A stretch of 64,000 nt of DNA, taken from assembly GCA_016722285.1 (NCBI GenBank), contig JADKGI010000001.1:620001-684000 (forward strand). Direction: 5' to 3'. Made by a program: the position numbers and the translations under genes. The notes under the pieces are model-generated. The model saw only the letters and a list, made by a program, of their open reading frames with translations. It was not told the origin of the DNA and searched no databases. Positions within the stretch are counted from its first letter, which is position 1; every line of letters starts with the position of its first letter. Origin of the DNA: Saprospiraceae bacterium. GTDB taxonomy: Bacteria > Bacteroidota > Bacteroidia > Chitinophagales > Saprospiraceae. Of this stretch, positions 1 to 9,832 are shown piece by piece.

Positions 1-101
1 ATGTTTTACCCGGATTCCAGAAAGGCAAAAATGAAGTTTTCCCCATACCGCAGACCGAGATTGATCTGAATCCATCATTAATTCAAAACCCGGGATATTA
101 A
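1..101 (+). CDS. SusD/RagB family outer-membrane lipoprotein, C-terminal end (partial)
   Basis: Only the last 32 codons are in the window, read in the third frame from base 3 to the TAA at 99-101. The end reads ...FPIPQTEIDLNPSLIQNPGY, which is the characteristic ending of SusD/RagB glycan-binding lipoproteins (family knowledge). SusD proteins sit on the cell surface over a SusC TonB-dependent transporter and capture oligosaccharides. The stop codon overlaps the ATG of the next gene (TAATG at 99-103), so the following secreted protein is probably translated with it as part of one Sus-type operon. The SusC gene would be expected upstream, outside the window. Confidence 0.85.
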   Translation, partial: VLPGFQKGKNEVFPIPQTEIDLNPSLIQNPGY

Positions 102-3100
102 TGAATAAAATATTCAAATTCATATTACTAATCATATTCCTTTTATTGGCAAGATGGATATCTGCACAAGAAGGCCAAATCAGAATTCCCCGGATAGAAC
201 TGATGCCGGATCAGCCGTCGCCTTATGACGTCCGGGATTGGAAAAATGTAGCCATTCAATACGATTCATTTATTTATAATAATACTAAAACAGGACAATA
301 TTTACCATTGGTCTCTTATACGTCCAATGCTATCAATTATCCGGGACAAAAACAAATCAAACTTCACACATATGTAGGTACAAATTCAACTCAGAATTCG
401 GAAGGTATAAATGTATTGCCATCCTTAGTAGGTGCCGCACTGGTCGGGAGGGATATTAGAAATATATTTGGAATAGACAGATTGACCATGGCTCAGGATT
501 TTTTTAATAAAGCCAATGGGGAAAATATTTATCTCAATAACGCATCTGCCGGAAGCGGAAGAGACTGGTGGTATGATGTGATGCCCAATGTCTATTTTTA
601 TCAACTGTACGATTTGTTTCCTGATTTCAATACTGAAGCATCTCTTCAGTTTATATCGGTGGCCAATACATTTCTGAAAGCAGCAAAGACAATGGGTGGC
701 AGCGCCTCACCCTGGTCGGAAGCAAGTATGAATTTCAGGGCATGGAATTTCAAAACCATGCAAGGTAATGCGGCCGGAGTAAAAGAACCGGAAGCTGCAG
801 GTACCTTTGGCTGGTTACTCTATCATGCATATAAAAAAACGAAAAATAAAGAATATCTCAAGGGGGCAGAATGGTCAATGGAGTTTCTGAATGATTTGAA
901 TTCCAACCCGTCATATGAGTTACAACTTCCCTATGGTGTCTTGGCAGCTGCCAAAATGAATGCAGAAATAGGTACCGATTACAATGTGGAAAAGATGGTC
1001 AACTGGTGTTTTAACCGTGGACCACTCAGGGGTTGGGGAACCATAGTTGGAAATTGGGGCAATTTTGATGTTTCGGGTCTGGTGGGCGAGGCTAATGATG
1101 GAGGCAATGATTATGCTTTTCTTATGAATGGAATGCAACAGGCTGCTGCATTGGCTCCTATGGTACGATATGATAAAAGATTTGCAAAAGCGATAAGCAA
1201 ATGGATGCTAAATTTAAGCAACGCATCCAGATTGTTCTACCCGGGATTTTTGCCCGGATCATTGCAGGATGGATCAGCTTGGTCACAAGTCAATGACCCC
1301 GAGAGCGTCATTGCCCATGAAGCCATGAAACAAAAATATCAGAACTTGTCGCCATATGCAACAGGAGATGCCTTAAGCGGAGGATGGGCGGCCACCAATC
1401 TTGCCTTATACGGCAGTTCGGCTGTCGGATATCTGGGTGCGATTGTCAGCAAAACCAATGTGGACAAAATACTTCAGCTTGACTTGAATGCTACTGATTT
1501 TTACAACGATGCTTCTTATCCTACTTATCTGTATTACAATCCTTATGATACACCCAAAGCGGTTTTGGTTGATGTAGGTAGCGGTCAATATGACCTATAT
1601 GAAACATTATCTGAAAAATTTCTCTCAAAAGGTAAAACCGGTCAGGTAAGTATTGTCATCCCGGCCAAAGAAGCTGTTGTGGTAGTGGTGACTCCGGCAG
1701 GGGGAAAGATTACATATGATAAAAATAAAATGCTGATAGATGAAGTCATTGTCGATTATGATCAAAATCAATCCCCATTTTTATACAGTCCAAGGATCAA
1801 AGCATTGGAAGCTAAAAGCAATCCGGTCGAAATAGGGGCCTATACGACTATCTATTGCACAGCCGAAGATCAGGATTCGGATTCTTTAACCTATAGTTGG
1901 TTTTCTGATTCGGGTACTATCACCGGAACAAGCAATAATGTGATTTGGAATACACCACCATCGATAGGTATGTCGGAAGTTAAAGTAATAGTGAAAGATG
2001 CAGCGGGGAATACGGATAGCATGACTATAAAGATGGAGGTGGTCAATATTATAAACAAAGCACCTCAATAAACAGACTTTATAGTAGCACACGCTATACC
2101 GATAAAAAAGGAATCATTTTACTGCATTGCCTTGCCAGTGATGCCAATGGGGATGTACTTACATATAACTGGTCAACAGATGCGGGTGTCATAAGTGGAT
2201 CAGGAAAAGATGTGGATTGGACAGCACCGGATACTGAAGGCATTTATACGATTAGTGTCGAAGTTGATGATGGAAAAGGATTAAAAGATAAAACTCAGAT
2301 ATTTCTTCTTGTAAAAGCATTTAAGGGCAACGGATTATTGATAGCCCATTATCCTTTTGCAGGAAATGCCAATGATATAAGTGGTAATGAACATCATGGT
2401 ACACCGAAAGGAGCTATCCTGACCGGGGATTTCGCAGGCAATCCCTTAAGTTCTTATTATTTTAATGGTGGATCACAGCAAATTGAAGTTGCCAATACGC
2501 CTAAGTTAAATTTTCAGGATGGTATCACTTTAAGTTTGTGGTGCAAACCGGTTCCCGGAGATAAAGAGACATTTCTTCTATCACATGGCAGTTGGCAAAA
2601 TAGATGGAAGTTGTCGATCATACCTTCGGGTCAGATGAGATGGACTGTAAATACTCTGTCCAAGATAGTAGATTTAGATAGCGATATTATATTACAAAAA
2701 GACAGCGTCTATCATGTCGTCGCTTCCTATGACGGAGAGACTATGATGCTTTTTGTTAATGGAAATCTAAATAGCTTCAAAATACAGACAGGAAAAATCA
2801 GGACCACAACACTGCCCTTGTTAATGGGACAAATGTTGCCTTCAGATGCCAGTTATAATTACAAAGGCATTCTTGATGAGATTAGAATATATGATTTTGC
2901 CATACACCCTGATGAAGTGAATAAAATATTTGCTCAGAGCGTCATCTCTTTGGTCAGAGATATTGACAAAGTTAAAAATTTTCAACTTTACCCAAATCCC
3001 GTACGACAAACACTTTTTCTTAATTCAATTAAAGATAACATTCAGATTTCCAATATTTCTATTACTGATATCAGAGGAGAAAATATTTTCAATATAAGTT

Positions 3101-3219
3101 ATAAGAATCAAAATGAGATCGAAATAGACGTTAGTTCTCTTAAATCAGGTTCTTATTATCTAACGGCTATTAACAACCAGAGCCGCATCATTCAGAGTAT
3201 TCAATTTATCAAGTTATAA
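101..3219 (+). pseudogene. Secreted enzyme-like protein of unrecognised family with Ig-like, LamG and T9SS sorting domains, split by a frameshift
   Basis: Two pieces form one gene: 101-2071 (656 aa) and an open frame continuing through 2065-3219. The first piece has a signal peptide (cleavage near residue 22), a globular region of about 530 residues rich in Trp and Tyr (GRDWWYD near 155, NWG-x-FD-x-SGL near 320) and one Ig/PKD-like domain. It stops at 2069-2071 right after KAPQ. In the next frame the sequence goes on as a second Ig-like domain, a LamG domain (about 2330-2940) and a type A T9SS sorting domain (YPNP motif near 2990). One missing base near 2066-2068 restores a single protein of about 1039 aa. 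The first piece is homologous to the lipoprotein at 9833-11563 by shared motifs. I do not recognise the family; an alpha/alpha toroid glycoside hydrolase or lyase is an inference from context. If the shift is real, the product loses its LamG and its secretion signal. Confidence 0.7.
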
Positions 3220-3246
3220 TTATTATTAATCATTAAATCACATAAT

Positions 3247-6200
3247 ATGAAACGTTACGTACATTTATTACTTCTTCTTTTTGCTGCAGTCACCGGATTG
3301 CAGGCGCAAACACCCGTGGCAGCTTACGCTTTTACGGGTAATGCCAAAGATGGTTCCGCATTTAAAAATGATGCTTCAGTAAATGGAGCTAGCCTGACAT
3401 CAGACAGGTTTGGCTGGGCCAATAGTGCTATATCTTTTGATGGAAAGCAAGGTGGGGTTACGGCACCAAATGCTGCCCAACTTCAATCTGACAATACGAC
3501 TATAAGTTTTTGGATAAAGGTTAAGACCTTACCCGCACAAGGTGAAGTATATCTGCTGTCCCATGGCGGATGGCAGGAAAGATGGAAAATCTCTCTTCCT
3601 GCACACGGTAAGCCCGTATTTACAACACACGCCGCATCATGTTGTAATGATATGGACTCAGGAGATGGAAATGAACTTAAAATCAATGAATGGAGACACG
3701 TTGTTATGACACATGACGGCACTACCGATAAAATGTATATGAATGGTATTAAGGTCAATGAAAAAGCGTATGCGGGTGCATTGGGCAAAACTACCAGTCC
3801 GCTGGGAATGGGATATGACCCGATAGACAAAGGAAATTATTTTGACGGGCAACTTGATGAAGTCATGATATATGACATTGCCCTGACTGCTGCTCAGATC
3901 ACTGCCCTTTATACATCACAATCCACTGCGCCGGTTATTGCTGCCAATAGTAAGGTGGCTTCATATAGATTTGATGAATTCGGTAAAGATGGATCTGTAT
4001 TTGGGAATAATGCATCCGTTTCAGGTGCGACATATACAACAGACCGGTTTGGATACGGCAATAGTGCGTTATCATTTGATGGCAAAACTTCAAAAGCAAC
4101 TGCATCAAATTCTGCACAGTTAAGTTCTCCTTTTACGACAGTAAGTTTTTGGGTAAAGGTAGGAAGTTTGCCTGCACAGGGAGAGGTATATCTTCTTTCT
4201 AATGGTGGCTGGCAGGAAAGATGGAAAATTTCTCTTCCATCACATGGAAAGCCGGTTTTTACTACACACACTGCAGCATGTTGTAATGACATGGATTCAG
4301 GAGCAGGAAATGAATTAAAACCGGGTGAATGGAAACATGTAGTAGTGATTCATGACACTACAGGTGACAGAATGTATATGAATGGAGTTAAGGTCAATGA
4401 AAAAGCATATCCGGGTGCGTTGGCACCGACTGTATATCCATTGGGTATCGGATATGACCCCATTGATAAAGGAAGTTTTTTTGATGGCCAACTTGATGAT
4501 ATAGAGATTTTCAACTACGCTTTCTCGGATCAGGATGTGATGAGTTTGTTTAATACTCAGGCTGCATTTCCGGGTACAGCAAATGCGCTTGTGGCAAGTT
4601 ACTCACTGAATGGAAATGGTAGGGACACGACACAGTTTAAAAATAATGCGGTGCTTGATAGTAAAACGACGGCTACAACTAATCGTCACGGATGGGCAAG
4701 TAATGCAATAAGCGGATCAGCAAGAGCTGAAAATTCTGCGGCATTACAGTCAGATTTTACTACCATCAGTTTCTGGGTAAATCCAAAAACACTACCGGCA
4801 TCAGGTGAAGTCTTTTTAATGTCAAACGGGGGATGGCAGGAAAGGTGGAAGATATCGCTGCCTTCTCATGGTAAACCAGTATTTACCACCAATGCTACAG
4901 CTTGTTGCAGTGATATGGATTCCGGAAATGGCAACGAATTGAAACCAGGACAATGGACACACCTTACTATGGTACATAACGGTATTGAGGATCAGATATA
5001 TGTTAATGGTGTGCTGGCAAATCAAAAAGCAACAACAGGTGCTTTGAAGAAAACAAAATATTCTTTGGGAATTGGTTATGACCCGATAGATAATGGCAGT
5101 TTTTTTGATGGCAGTACGGATGATGTGATGATATTTAATAAAGCTTTGACAGGTGCGGAAATACTGGCAATATACAATAGCCAGAAAACGGCAGTAGTAT
5201 CATCATCACCTTTGGTAGCTAACTATACATTTGATTTAAATAATAACGATCAGACAGCCTATCAAAATCATGCTTATGGTAACGCTACGGGAACTAAGGA
5301 TCGTTTCGGCAAAACAAATAAGGCCAGAAATTTTGATGGTAAAACGGCATATATAGAAGCTGGAAACTCAGCCCAGCTTGCGTCCGATTTTACATCTGTC
5401 AGCTTTTGGGTGAAGGTCAATTCGCTTCCTGCTTCAGGAGAGACATTTCTGCTGTCACACGGCGGATGGCAGGAAAGATGGAAGATTTCACTACCATCGC
5501 ACGGAAAGCCAGTTTTTACTACCAATGCCGTTTCATGTTGCAATGATATGGATTCAGGAAATGGAAATGAATTGAAAGTAGGTGAGTGGAAACATCTTGT
5601 TATGACACATGATGGTGTGGCAGATAAAATGTATATGAATGGTGTCAAGGTCAATGAGAAGGCCTATGTAGGAGCACTAAAACCGACCAAGTATAATTTT
5701 GGTATAGGGTATGATCCGATAGACAAAGGAAATTATTTCGACGGTGCATTGGATGAGGTGCAAATTTACAACAAAGCATTATCTGCACTTGAAGTAGCCG
5801 ATTTGTACACACTTCAGTCAACTGCTCCGGCTCAAACGGATACTATCCGTCCGAATGCCCCATTGGATATAACGGCTGCCATTAGTTTTACTTCTATAAA
5901 TTTATCCTGGGCATTGGCTACAGATAATGTGGGTGTTACAGGTTATAATATATATCAGGATGGGCTATTAATCAGGACCGTATCGGGTCAAAGTACCACA
6001 ATTTCAGGTTTGAAAGCTTTAACCGCTTATGTACTGGGAGCATCAGCAGTAGATGCGGCTGGTAATGAATCTTTGATCTCAACCTTAAAGGCAACGACAG
6101 GGCAGGATCAGACACCTGACACCACACCACCTACAAAACCAGGTAATCTAAGAGGAAATGTTGGTTCCAATTCAGTATTGTTATCATGGGATGCGTCCAC

Positions 6201-7341
6201 AGATGACCGGAAACTTGCTGGTTATGTTGTATTGGTTGATGGGTTATTTTCAGACTCGCTGTCTGATGTAGCGACTTCAAAATTTATTGGGGGATTATTG
6301 TCCGAAACTTCATATACCTTTGAAGTATATGCATTTGACCTTTCTGCCAATAAATCCCAGATTGCTGAAATAACAATTCAGACTACTAAACCATTAAATA
6401 CAGGTGAAGCAGGGCTGGTAGCGCACTATCCATTTGACGGTAATGCCAATGATGCCACGCCATACAATAATCATGGGACCATAGGAGGCAATCCGGTATT
6501 CGAGACTGCTACGCATCCCTTGGGAGGTGGCAAACAAAATATAAAATTTGACGGAGACAGGGATTCTGTTCTTGTTAATAATGCTGTCCAACTCATTTCT
6601 GATTATACGACAGTAAGTTTCTGGATTAGAGTGGACAATATAAATACAAAAGATGCGGAAGCGTATGTTATTGATTTTGGCCACTGGAGCGAGAGATGGA
6701 AAATATCATTACCTCAGCATCTTAAGATAGTTTGGACGACCAATGGCAAGAATGTTCAGTTTCCTACCTTCATATCTGATATGGACAGTGGCGATGGAAA
6801 TGAAATGGTGAAGGGATTCTGGTGGCATGTCACTATGGTGCATGATGGAGCAAAAGATATCATCTATGTAAATGGGCAGCAGGTAGCCAGCAAGCCGGTG
6901 GCAACCAAGCTCAACAGCACCAACCGGGCACTTTGCTTCGGGAGCAACAATGTAGATGGGGGTCAATATTTCCCGGGTGCTCTGGATAATGTAAAAATTT
7001 ATAACAAAGCCCTTACTCCGGCAGAGATTTTAAAATTGTTTAATTCAGGAACTACAGGCTTAACTGAGTTTGCAATTGCCAAGTTTGGAAATGTCAAATT
7101 GTCACCAAATCCGGTTTCAAATATTCTGACCATAGAACATAGTTTTCCTCCAAATTCTAATATTAAAATCAGAATACTAGATAATGTGGGAAGACAATAT
7201 GACGGATATAGTCCTACAAATCAGGAACTCGGAACAGGCAGACTGACGGTCGATACCGACAGATATTCTCCGGGATTATATTATGTCAATTTCATAGTAG
7301 ATGGAAAGGATATCGGTTCTGTCAAATTTAGCAAGATCTGA
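3247..7341 (+). CDS. T9SS-secreted surface protein with five LamG domains and two fibronectin type III domains
   Basis: Residues 1-20 are a signal peptide ending ...TGLQA. LamG/concanavalin-like domains lie near residues 22-220, 237-433, 449-642, 656-853 and 1056-1263; two FnIII domains lie near 865-955 and 958-1047; a type A T9SS sorting domain with the motif LSPNPVSN fills about 1277-1364. The first four LamG copies are close repeats sharing the motifs WQERWKISLP, CC(N/S)DMDSG and GYDPID. The fifth keeps WSERWKISLP and DMDSG but lacks the Cys pair. The LamG of the preceding gene has a related WQNRWKLSI motif. No catalytic domain is visible, so I infer a cell-surface glycan-binding protein serving the same locus, analogous in role to SusE/SusF. 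It starts 27 bp after the previous stop. Confidence 0.85.
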   Translation: MKRYVHLLLLLFAAVTGLQAQTPVAAYAFTGNAKDGSAFKNDASVNGASLTSDRFGWANSAISFDGKQGGVTAPNAAQLQSDNTTISFWIKVKTLPAQGEVYLLSHGGWQERWKISLPAHGKPVFTTHAASCCNDMDSGDGNELKINEWRHVVMTHDGTTDKMYMNGIKVNEKAYAGALGKTTSPLGMGYDPIDKGNYFDGQLDEVMIYDIALTAAQITALYTSQSTAPVIAANSKVASYRFDEFGKDGSVFGNNASVSGATYTTDRFGYGNSALSFDGKTSKATASNSAQLSSPFTTVSFWVKVGSLPAQGEVYLLSNGGWQERWKISLPSHGKPVFTTHTAACCNDMDSGAGNELKPGEWKHVVVIHDTTGDRMYMNGVKVNEKAYPGALAPTVYPLGIGYDPIDKGSFFDGQLDDIEIFNYAFSDQDVMSLFNTQAAFPGTANALVASYSLNGNGRDTTQFKNNAVLDSKTTATTNRHGWASNAISGSARAENSAALQSDFTTISFWVNPKTLPASGEVFLMSNGGWQERWKISLPSHGKPVFTTNATACCSDMDSGNGNELKPGQWTHLTMVHNGIEDQIYVNGVLANQKATTGALKKTKYSLGIGYDPIDNGSFFDGSTDDVMIFNKALTGAEILAIYNSQKTAVVSSSPLVANYTFDLNNNDQTAYQNHAYGNATGTKDRFGKTNKARNFDGKTAYIEAGNSAQLASDFTSVSFWVKVNSLPASGETFLLSHGGWQERWKISLPSHGKPVFTTNAVSCCNDMDSGNGNELKVGEWKHLVMTHDGVADKMYMNGVKVNEKAYVGALKPTKYNFGIGYDPIDKGNYFDGALDEVQIYNKALSALEVADLYTLQSTAPAQTDTIRPNAPLDITAAISFTSINLSWALATDNVGVTGYNIYQDGLLIRTVSGQSTTISGLKALTAYVLGASAVDAAGNESLISTLKATTGQDQTPDTTPPTKPGNLRGNVGSNSVLLSWDASTDDRKLAGYVVLVDGLFSDSLSDVATSKFIGGLLSETSYTFEVYAFDLSANKSQIAEITIQTTKPLNTGEAGLVAHYPFDGNANDATPYNNHGTIGGNPVFETATHPLGGGKQNIKFDGDRDSVLVNNAVQLISDYTTVSFWIRVDNINTKDAEAYVIDFGHWSERWKISLPQHLKIVWTTNGKNVQFPTFISDMDSGDGNEMVKGFWWHVTMVHDGAKDIIYVNGQQVASKPVATKLNSTNRALCFGSNNVDGGQYFPGALDNVKIYNKALTPAEILKLFNSGTTGLTEFAIAKFGNVKLSPNPVSNILTIEHSFPPNSNIKIRILDNVGRQYDGYSPTNQELGTGRLTVDTDRYSPGLYYVNFIVDGKDIGSVKFSKI

Positions 7342-7386
7342 CAGTAAGGGTATTTAATACCTGTATAATTAGTTAAGTTTAAGTTT

Positions 7387-7420
7387 TCAGGAGGATGTAA
7401 TGTAAATTGCATCCTCCTGA
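7387..7420 (+). terminator. Intergenic hairpin between the LamG protein and GH130
   Basis: Arms 7387-7397 (TCAGGAGGATG) and 7410-7420 (CATCCTCCTGA) are perfect 11-bp complements around a 12-nt loop. There is no T-run after it, so it is not a textbook intrinsic terminator. It may end or attenuate transcription, or protect the upstream mRNA end. Confidence 0.4.
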
Positions 7421-7466
7421 TATTAACAATCAAACATGATTCTGATATAGTGTTCAATGAAATTAA

Positions 7467-8549
7467 ATGGATATGAACAAAAAACGAACAAACGAAAAAT
7501 CGGTAAAAAGATTTGAGGAAAACCCCATAATACGCACTGTTGACATAAAACCAAGCCTGGAAAGTATGAAAGTGGAGTGTGTCCTGAATCCGGGAGTTTT
7601 CTCATTTAAGGATAAAATATGGCTTCTCCTTAGAGTAGCAGAAAGACCTGTTCAGGATGAAGGCTTTGTTTCTTTTCCTATACTTGATAAAAATGGTGGC
7701 ATTGAAATAAAAAAATACTCTTTGACTGACCCGGATCTGGATGTGTCAGATGCACGAATGGTCACCTATAAAGGTAAAATGTACCTATCCACCATGTCGC
7801 ACCTCAGGCTCGTTTGCAGCGATGATGGTATAAAATTTTATGAACCTAAGGATTTTTCCAACAAAATATTCGGAAAAGGGGAACTGGAAACTTTCGGAAT
7901 TGAAGATTGCAGAGTTAGCTTTATAGATGGACGCTATGTTCTCACATTTACTCAAGTATCAGAAAACGGGGTTGGTGTAGGATTGATGACTACATCAGAT
8001 TGGGTTCATTTTGAGAGAGAAGGGATGATCATTCCGCCTCATAATAAAGATTGTGCTATATTTGAAGAAAAAATAGGGGACAAATATTACTGTTTGCACA
8101 GGCCGTCAGGTATAGACCTTGGAGGTAATTTTATATGGCAGGCATCTTCTCCTGATATGATTCATTGGGGGCGGCATAAATGTGTGTTGCAAACCCGTCC
8201 GGGTATGTGGGACTGTGCCAGGATTGGTGCCGGAGCTGCGCCTGTAAAAACAAAGGCTGGCTGGCTGGAGATTTATCATGGGGCTGACTTTAACCACCGA
8301 TACTGCCTTGGTGCTGTTTTGTTTGACCTTGCAGATCCTTCTTTGGTACTAGCCCGTTCTATAGAACCCATCTTCCAACCGGAAGCAGACTATGAGCTGA
8401 CCGGCTTTTTTGGAAATGTTGTTTTTACCAACGGCCATGTAGTGGATGGAGATACATTGTACTTGTATTACGGGGCATCTGATGAGGTGATTTGTGGGGC
8501 CACTTTTTCCATTTCGTATATTTTATCTACATTGTTAATTAAAGCATGA
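7467..8549 (+). CDS. Glycoside hydrolase family 130 (mannoside phosphorylase/hydrolase type)
   Basis: This 360-aa protein has a GH130-like five-bladed beta-propeller pattern: NPGVFSF near the N-terminus, SDARMV, GIEDCRV and a late GFFGNVVF-type segment. Asp147 in the E-D-C-R motif is the position of the catalytic general acid in GH130 (family knowledge). Members phosphorolyse or hydrolyse beta-mannosides such as mannosyl-glucose or beta-1,2-mannobiose; the exact substrate cannot be read from sequence here. No signal peptide is visible, so it acts in the cytoplasm. The stop overlaps the start of the MFS gene (ATGATG near 8546), which suggests that the imported disaccharide is cleaved by this enzyme. 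An alternative start is the Met at 7473. Confidence 0.85.
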   Translation: MDMNKKRTNEKSVKRFEENPIIRTVDIKPSLESMKVECVLNPGVFSFKDKIWLLLRVAERPVQDEGFVSFPILDKNGGIEIKKYSLTDPDLDVSDARMVTYKGKMYLSTMSHLRLVCSDDGIKFYEPKDFSNKIFGKGELETFGIEDCRVSFIDGRYVLTFTQVSENGVGVGLMTTSDWVHFEREGMIIPPHNKDCAIFEEKIGDKYYCLHRPSGIDLGGNFIWQASSPDMIHWGRHKCVLQTRPGMWDCARIGAGAAPVKTKAGWLEIYHGADFNHRYCLGAVLFDLADPSLVLARSIEPIFQPEADYELTGFFGNVVFTNGHVVDGDTLYLYYGASDEVICGATFSISYILSTLLIKA

Positions 8550-9790
8550 TGTTCAAAACCATAAACAAAGAAATCAGTTTTTTCAACTCTCATCATAAAA
8601 GCATGCGGGTACTATTGCTTACCAATCTGATTTACGGTTTGGTCGGGCCAATTATTGAGCTATTTATTGGTGCCTATATAATGCGTAACTCCTCTGATAT
8701 TAGCCTGGTTGTTATTTTTCAGCTGGCTGTTTATACAGGTATTCCACTTACTTTTATGATCAATGGATTTTTACTCAACAGAATAAAGATAGCATGGCTA
8801 TATTCTTTTGGAATGTTACTAAGTGGCATATCTATGTTTGCGATGATGTCACTCCATCAATTGGATACCATTGGAGTATTTCTGGCAGGTCTTATCATGG
8901 GATTGTCGTACGGTTTTTTCTGGTCAAATCGCGATTTCCTGGCATTGAATACGACTAAGGATGGGACGAGAAATTATTATTATGGAATAGAAACTTTTTT
9001 TTATACAATGACAGGCATTGCAGTTCCCCTTGCAGCCGGTGCTTTCATCGGAGCAACGGATGAAAACGGATGGTTTGGTGGAAATGTAAATATGGCTTAT
9101 TATATTTTGACAGCTATTGTTTTCGCTATGTCTATGTTTGCTTCTGTGTTAGTGCATAGAGGTGGATTCCAGAATCCAAAACGGGCTCCGTTTTTGTATT
9201 TAAAATTTGACAGGATATGGAATAAAATGCTCGGATTAGCATCTCTCAAAGGGCTGGCACAGGGCTATATTGTTACTGCTCCTACCATGTTGATATTAAC
9301 TCTGGTAGGCAAAGAAGGTTCACTTGGCTTGATTCAGGGTATAGCGGCGGCTGTATCAGCTATTTTGTTGTACATACTTGGAAGGGTGGCAGGTCCCAAA
9401 CATCGTCTTTTGATTTATGGCATTGGTTGCTTGCTTTTTGTTGCCGGAGCATTGTTCAATGCTGCGATGTATTCTTCCCTTGGTGTGATCTTATTTATGA
9501 TGTGCCTTTTATTTGCCAGGCCTTTGCTGGATATTGCGTATTTTCCCATACAGTTGAAGGTGATTGATTATATTGCAGAAAAAGAAAAGCGCAATGAGTT
9601 TTCTTATATTTTTAATCATGAATTGGGTTTATATGTCGGCAGACTCCTGGGTTGCGGTCTATTTATTGTTTTGGCCAGATATGTAAGCGAGTACGTTGCA
9701 TTGAGATATGCACTATTGGTCATTGCATTATTTCAGGCACTGGGATGGTTTATGGCCAGGTCGATATTGAGAGAAAGTGAAATGGTCTGA
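8546..9790 (+). CDS. MFS transporter, probable oligosaccharide importer
   Basis: The 414-aa protein has about twelve hydrophobic segments in the two-bundle MFS pattern with no signal peptide. It begins four bases before the GH130 stop, so translation is coupled. The pairing of a cytoplasmic GH130 with a dedicated MFS protein is a common Bacteroidota arrangement for mannosides and related disaccharides (established pattern). I infer that it carries the GH130 substrate across the inner membrane. The substrate itself is not evident. A second Met lies one codon after the chosen start. Confidence 0.8.
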   Translation: MMFKTINKEISFFNSHHKSMRVLLLTNLIYGLVGPIIELFIGAYIMRNSSDISLVVIFQLAVYTGIPLTFMINGFLLNRIKIAWLYSFGMLLSGISMFAMMSLHQLDTIGVFLAGLIMGLSYGFFWSNRDFLALNTTKDGTRNYYYGIETFFYTMTGIAVPLAAGAFIGATDENGWFGGNVNMAYYILTAIVFAMSMFASVLVHRGGFQNPKRAPFLYLKFDRIWNKMLGLASLKGLAQGYIVTAPTMLILTLVGKEGSLGLIQGIAAAVSAILLYILGRVAGPKHRLLIYGIGCLLFVAGALFNAAMYSSLGVILFMMCLLFARPLLDIAYFPIQLKVIDYIAEKEKRNEFSYIFNHELGLYVGRLLGCGLFIVLARYVSEYVALRYALLVIALFQALGWFMARSILRESEMV

Positions 9791-9832
9791 TTGTAACCAT
9801 TTATATTTAGTTGAATGACTTATAATTTTTAT

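Noticed and set aside
2056..2085. Programmed -1 frameshifting in the enzyme gene
   Set aside because: No slippery heptamer or strong downstream structure is visible, and an ordinary lost base explains the data.
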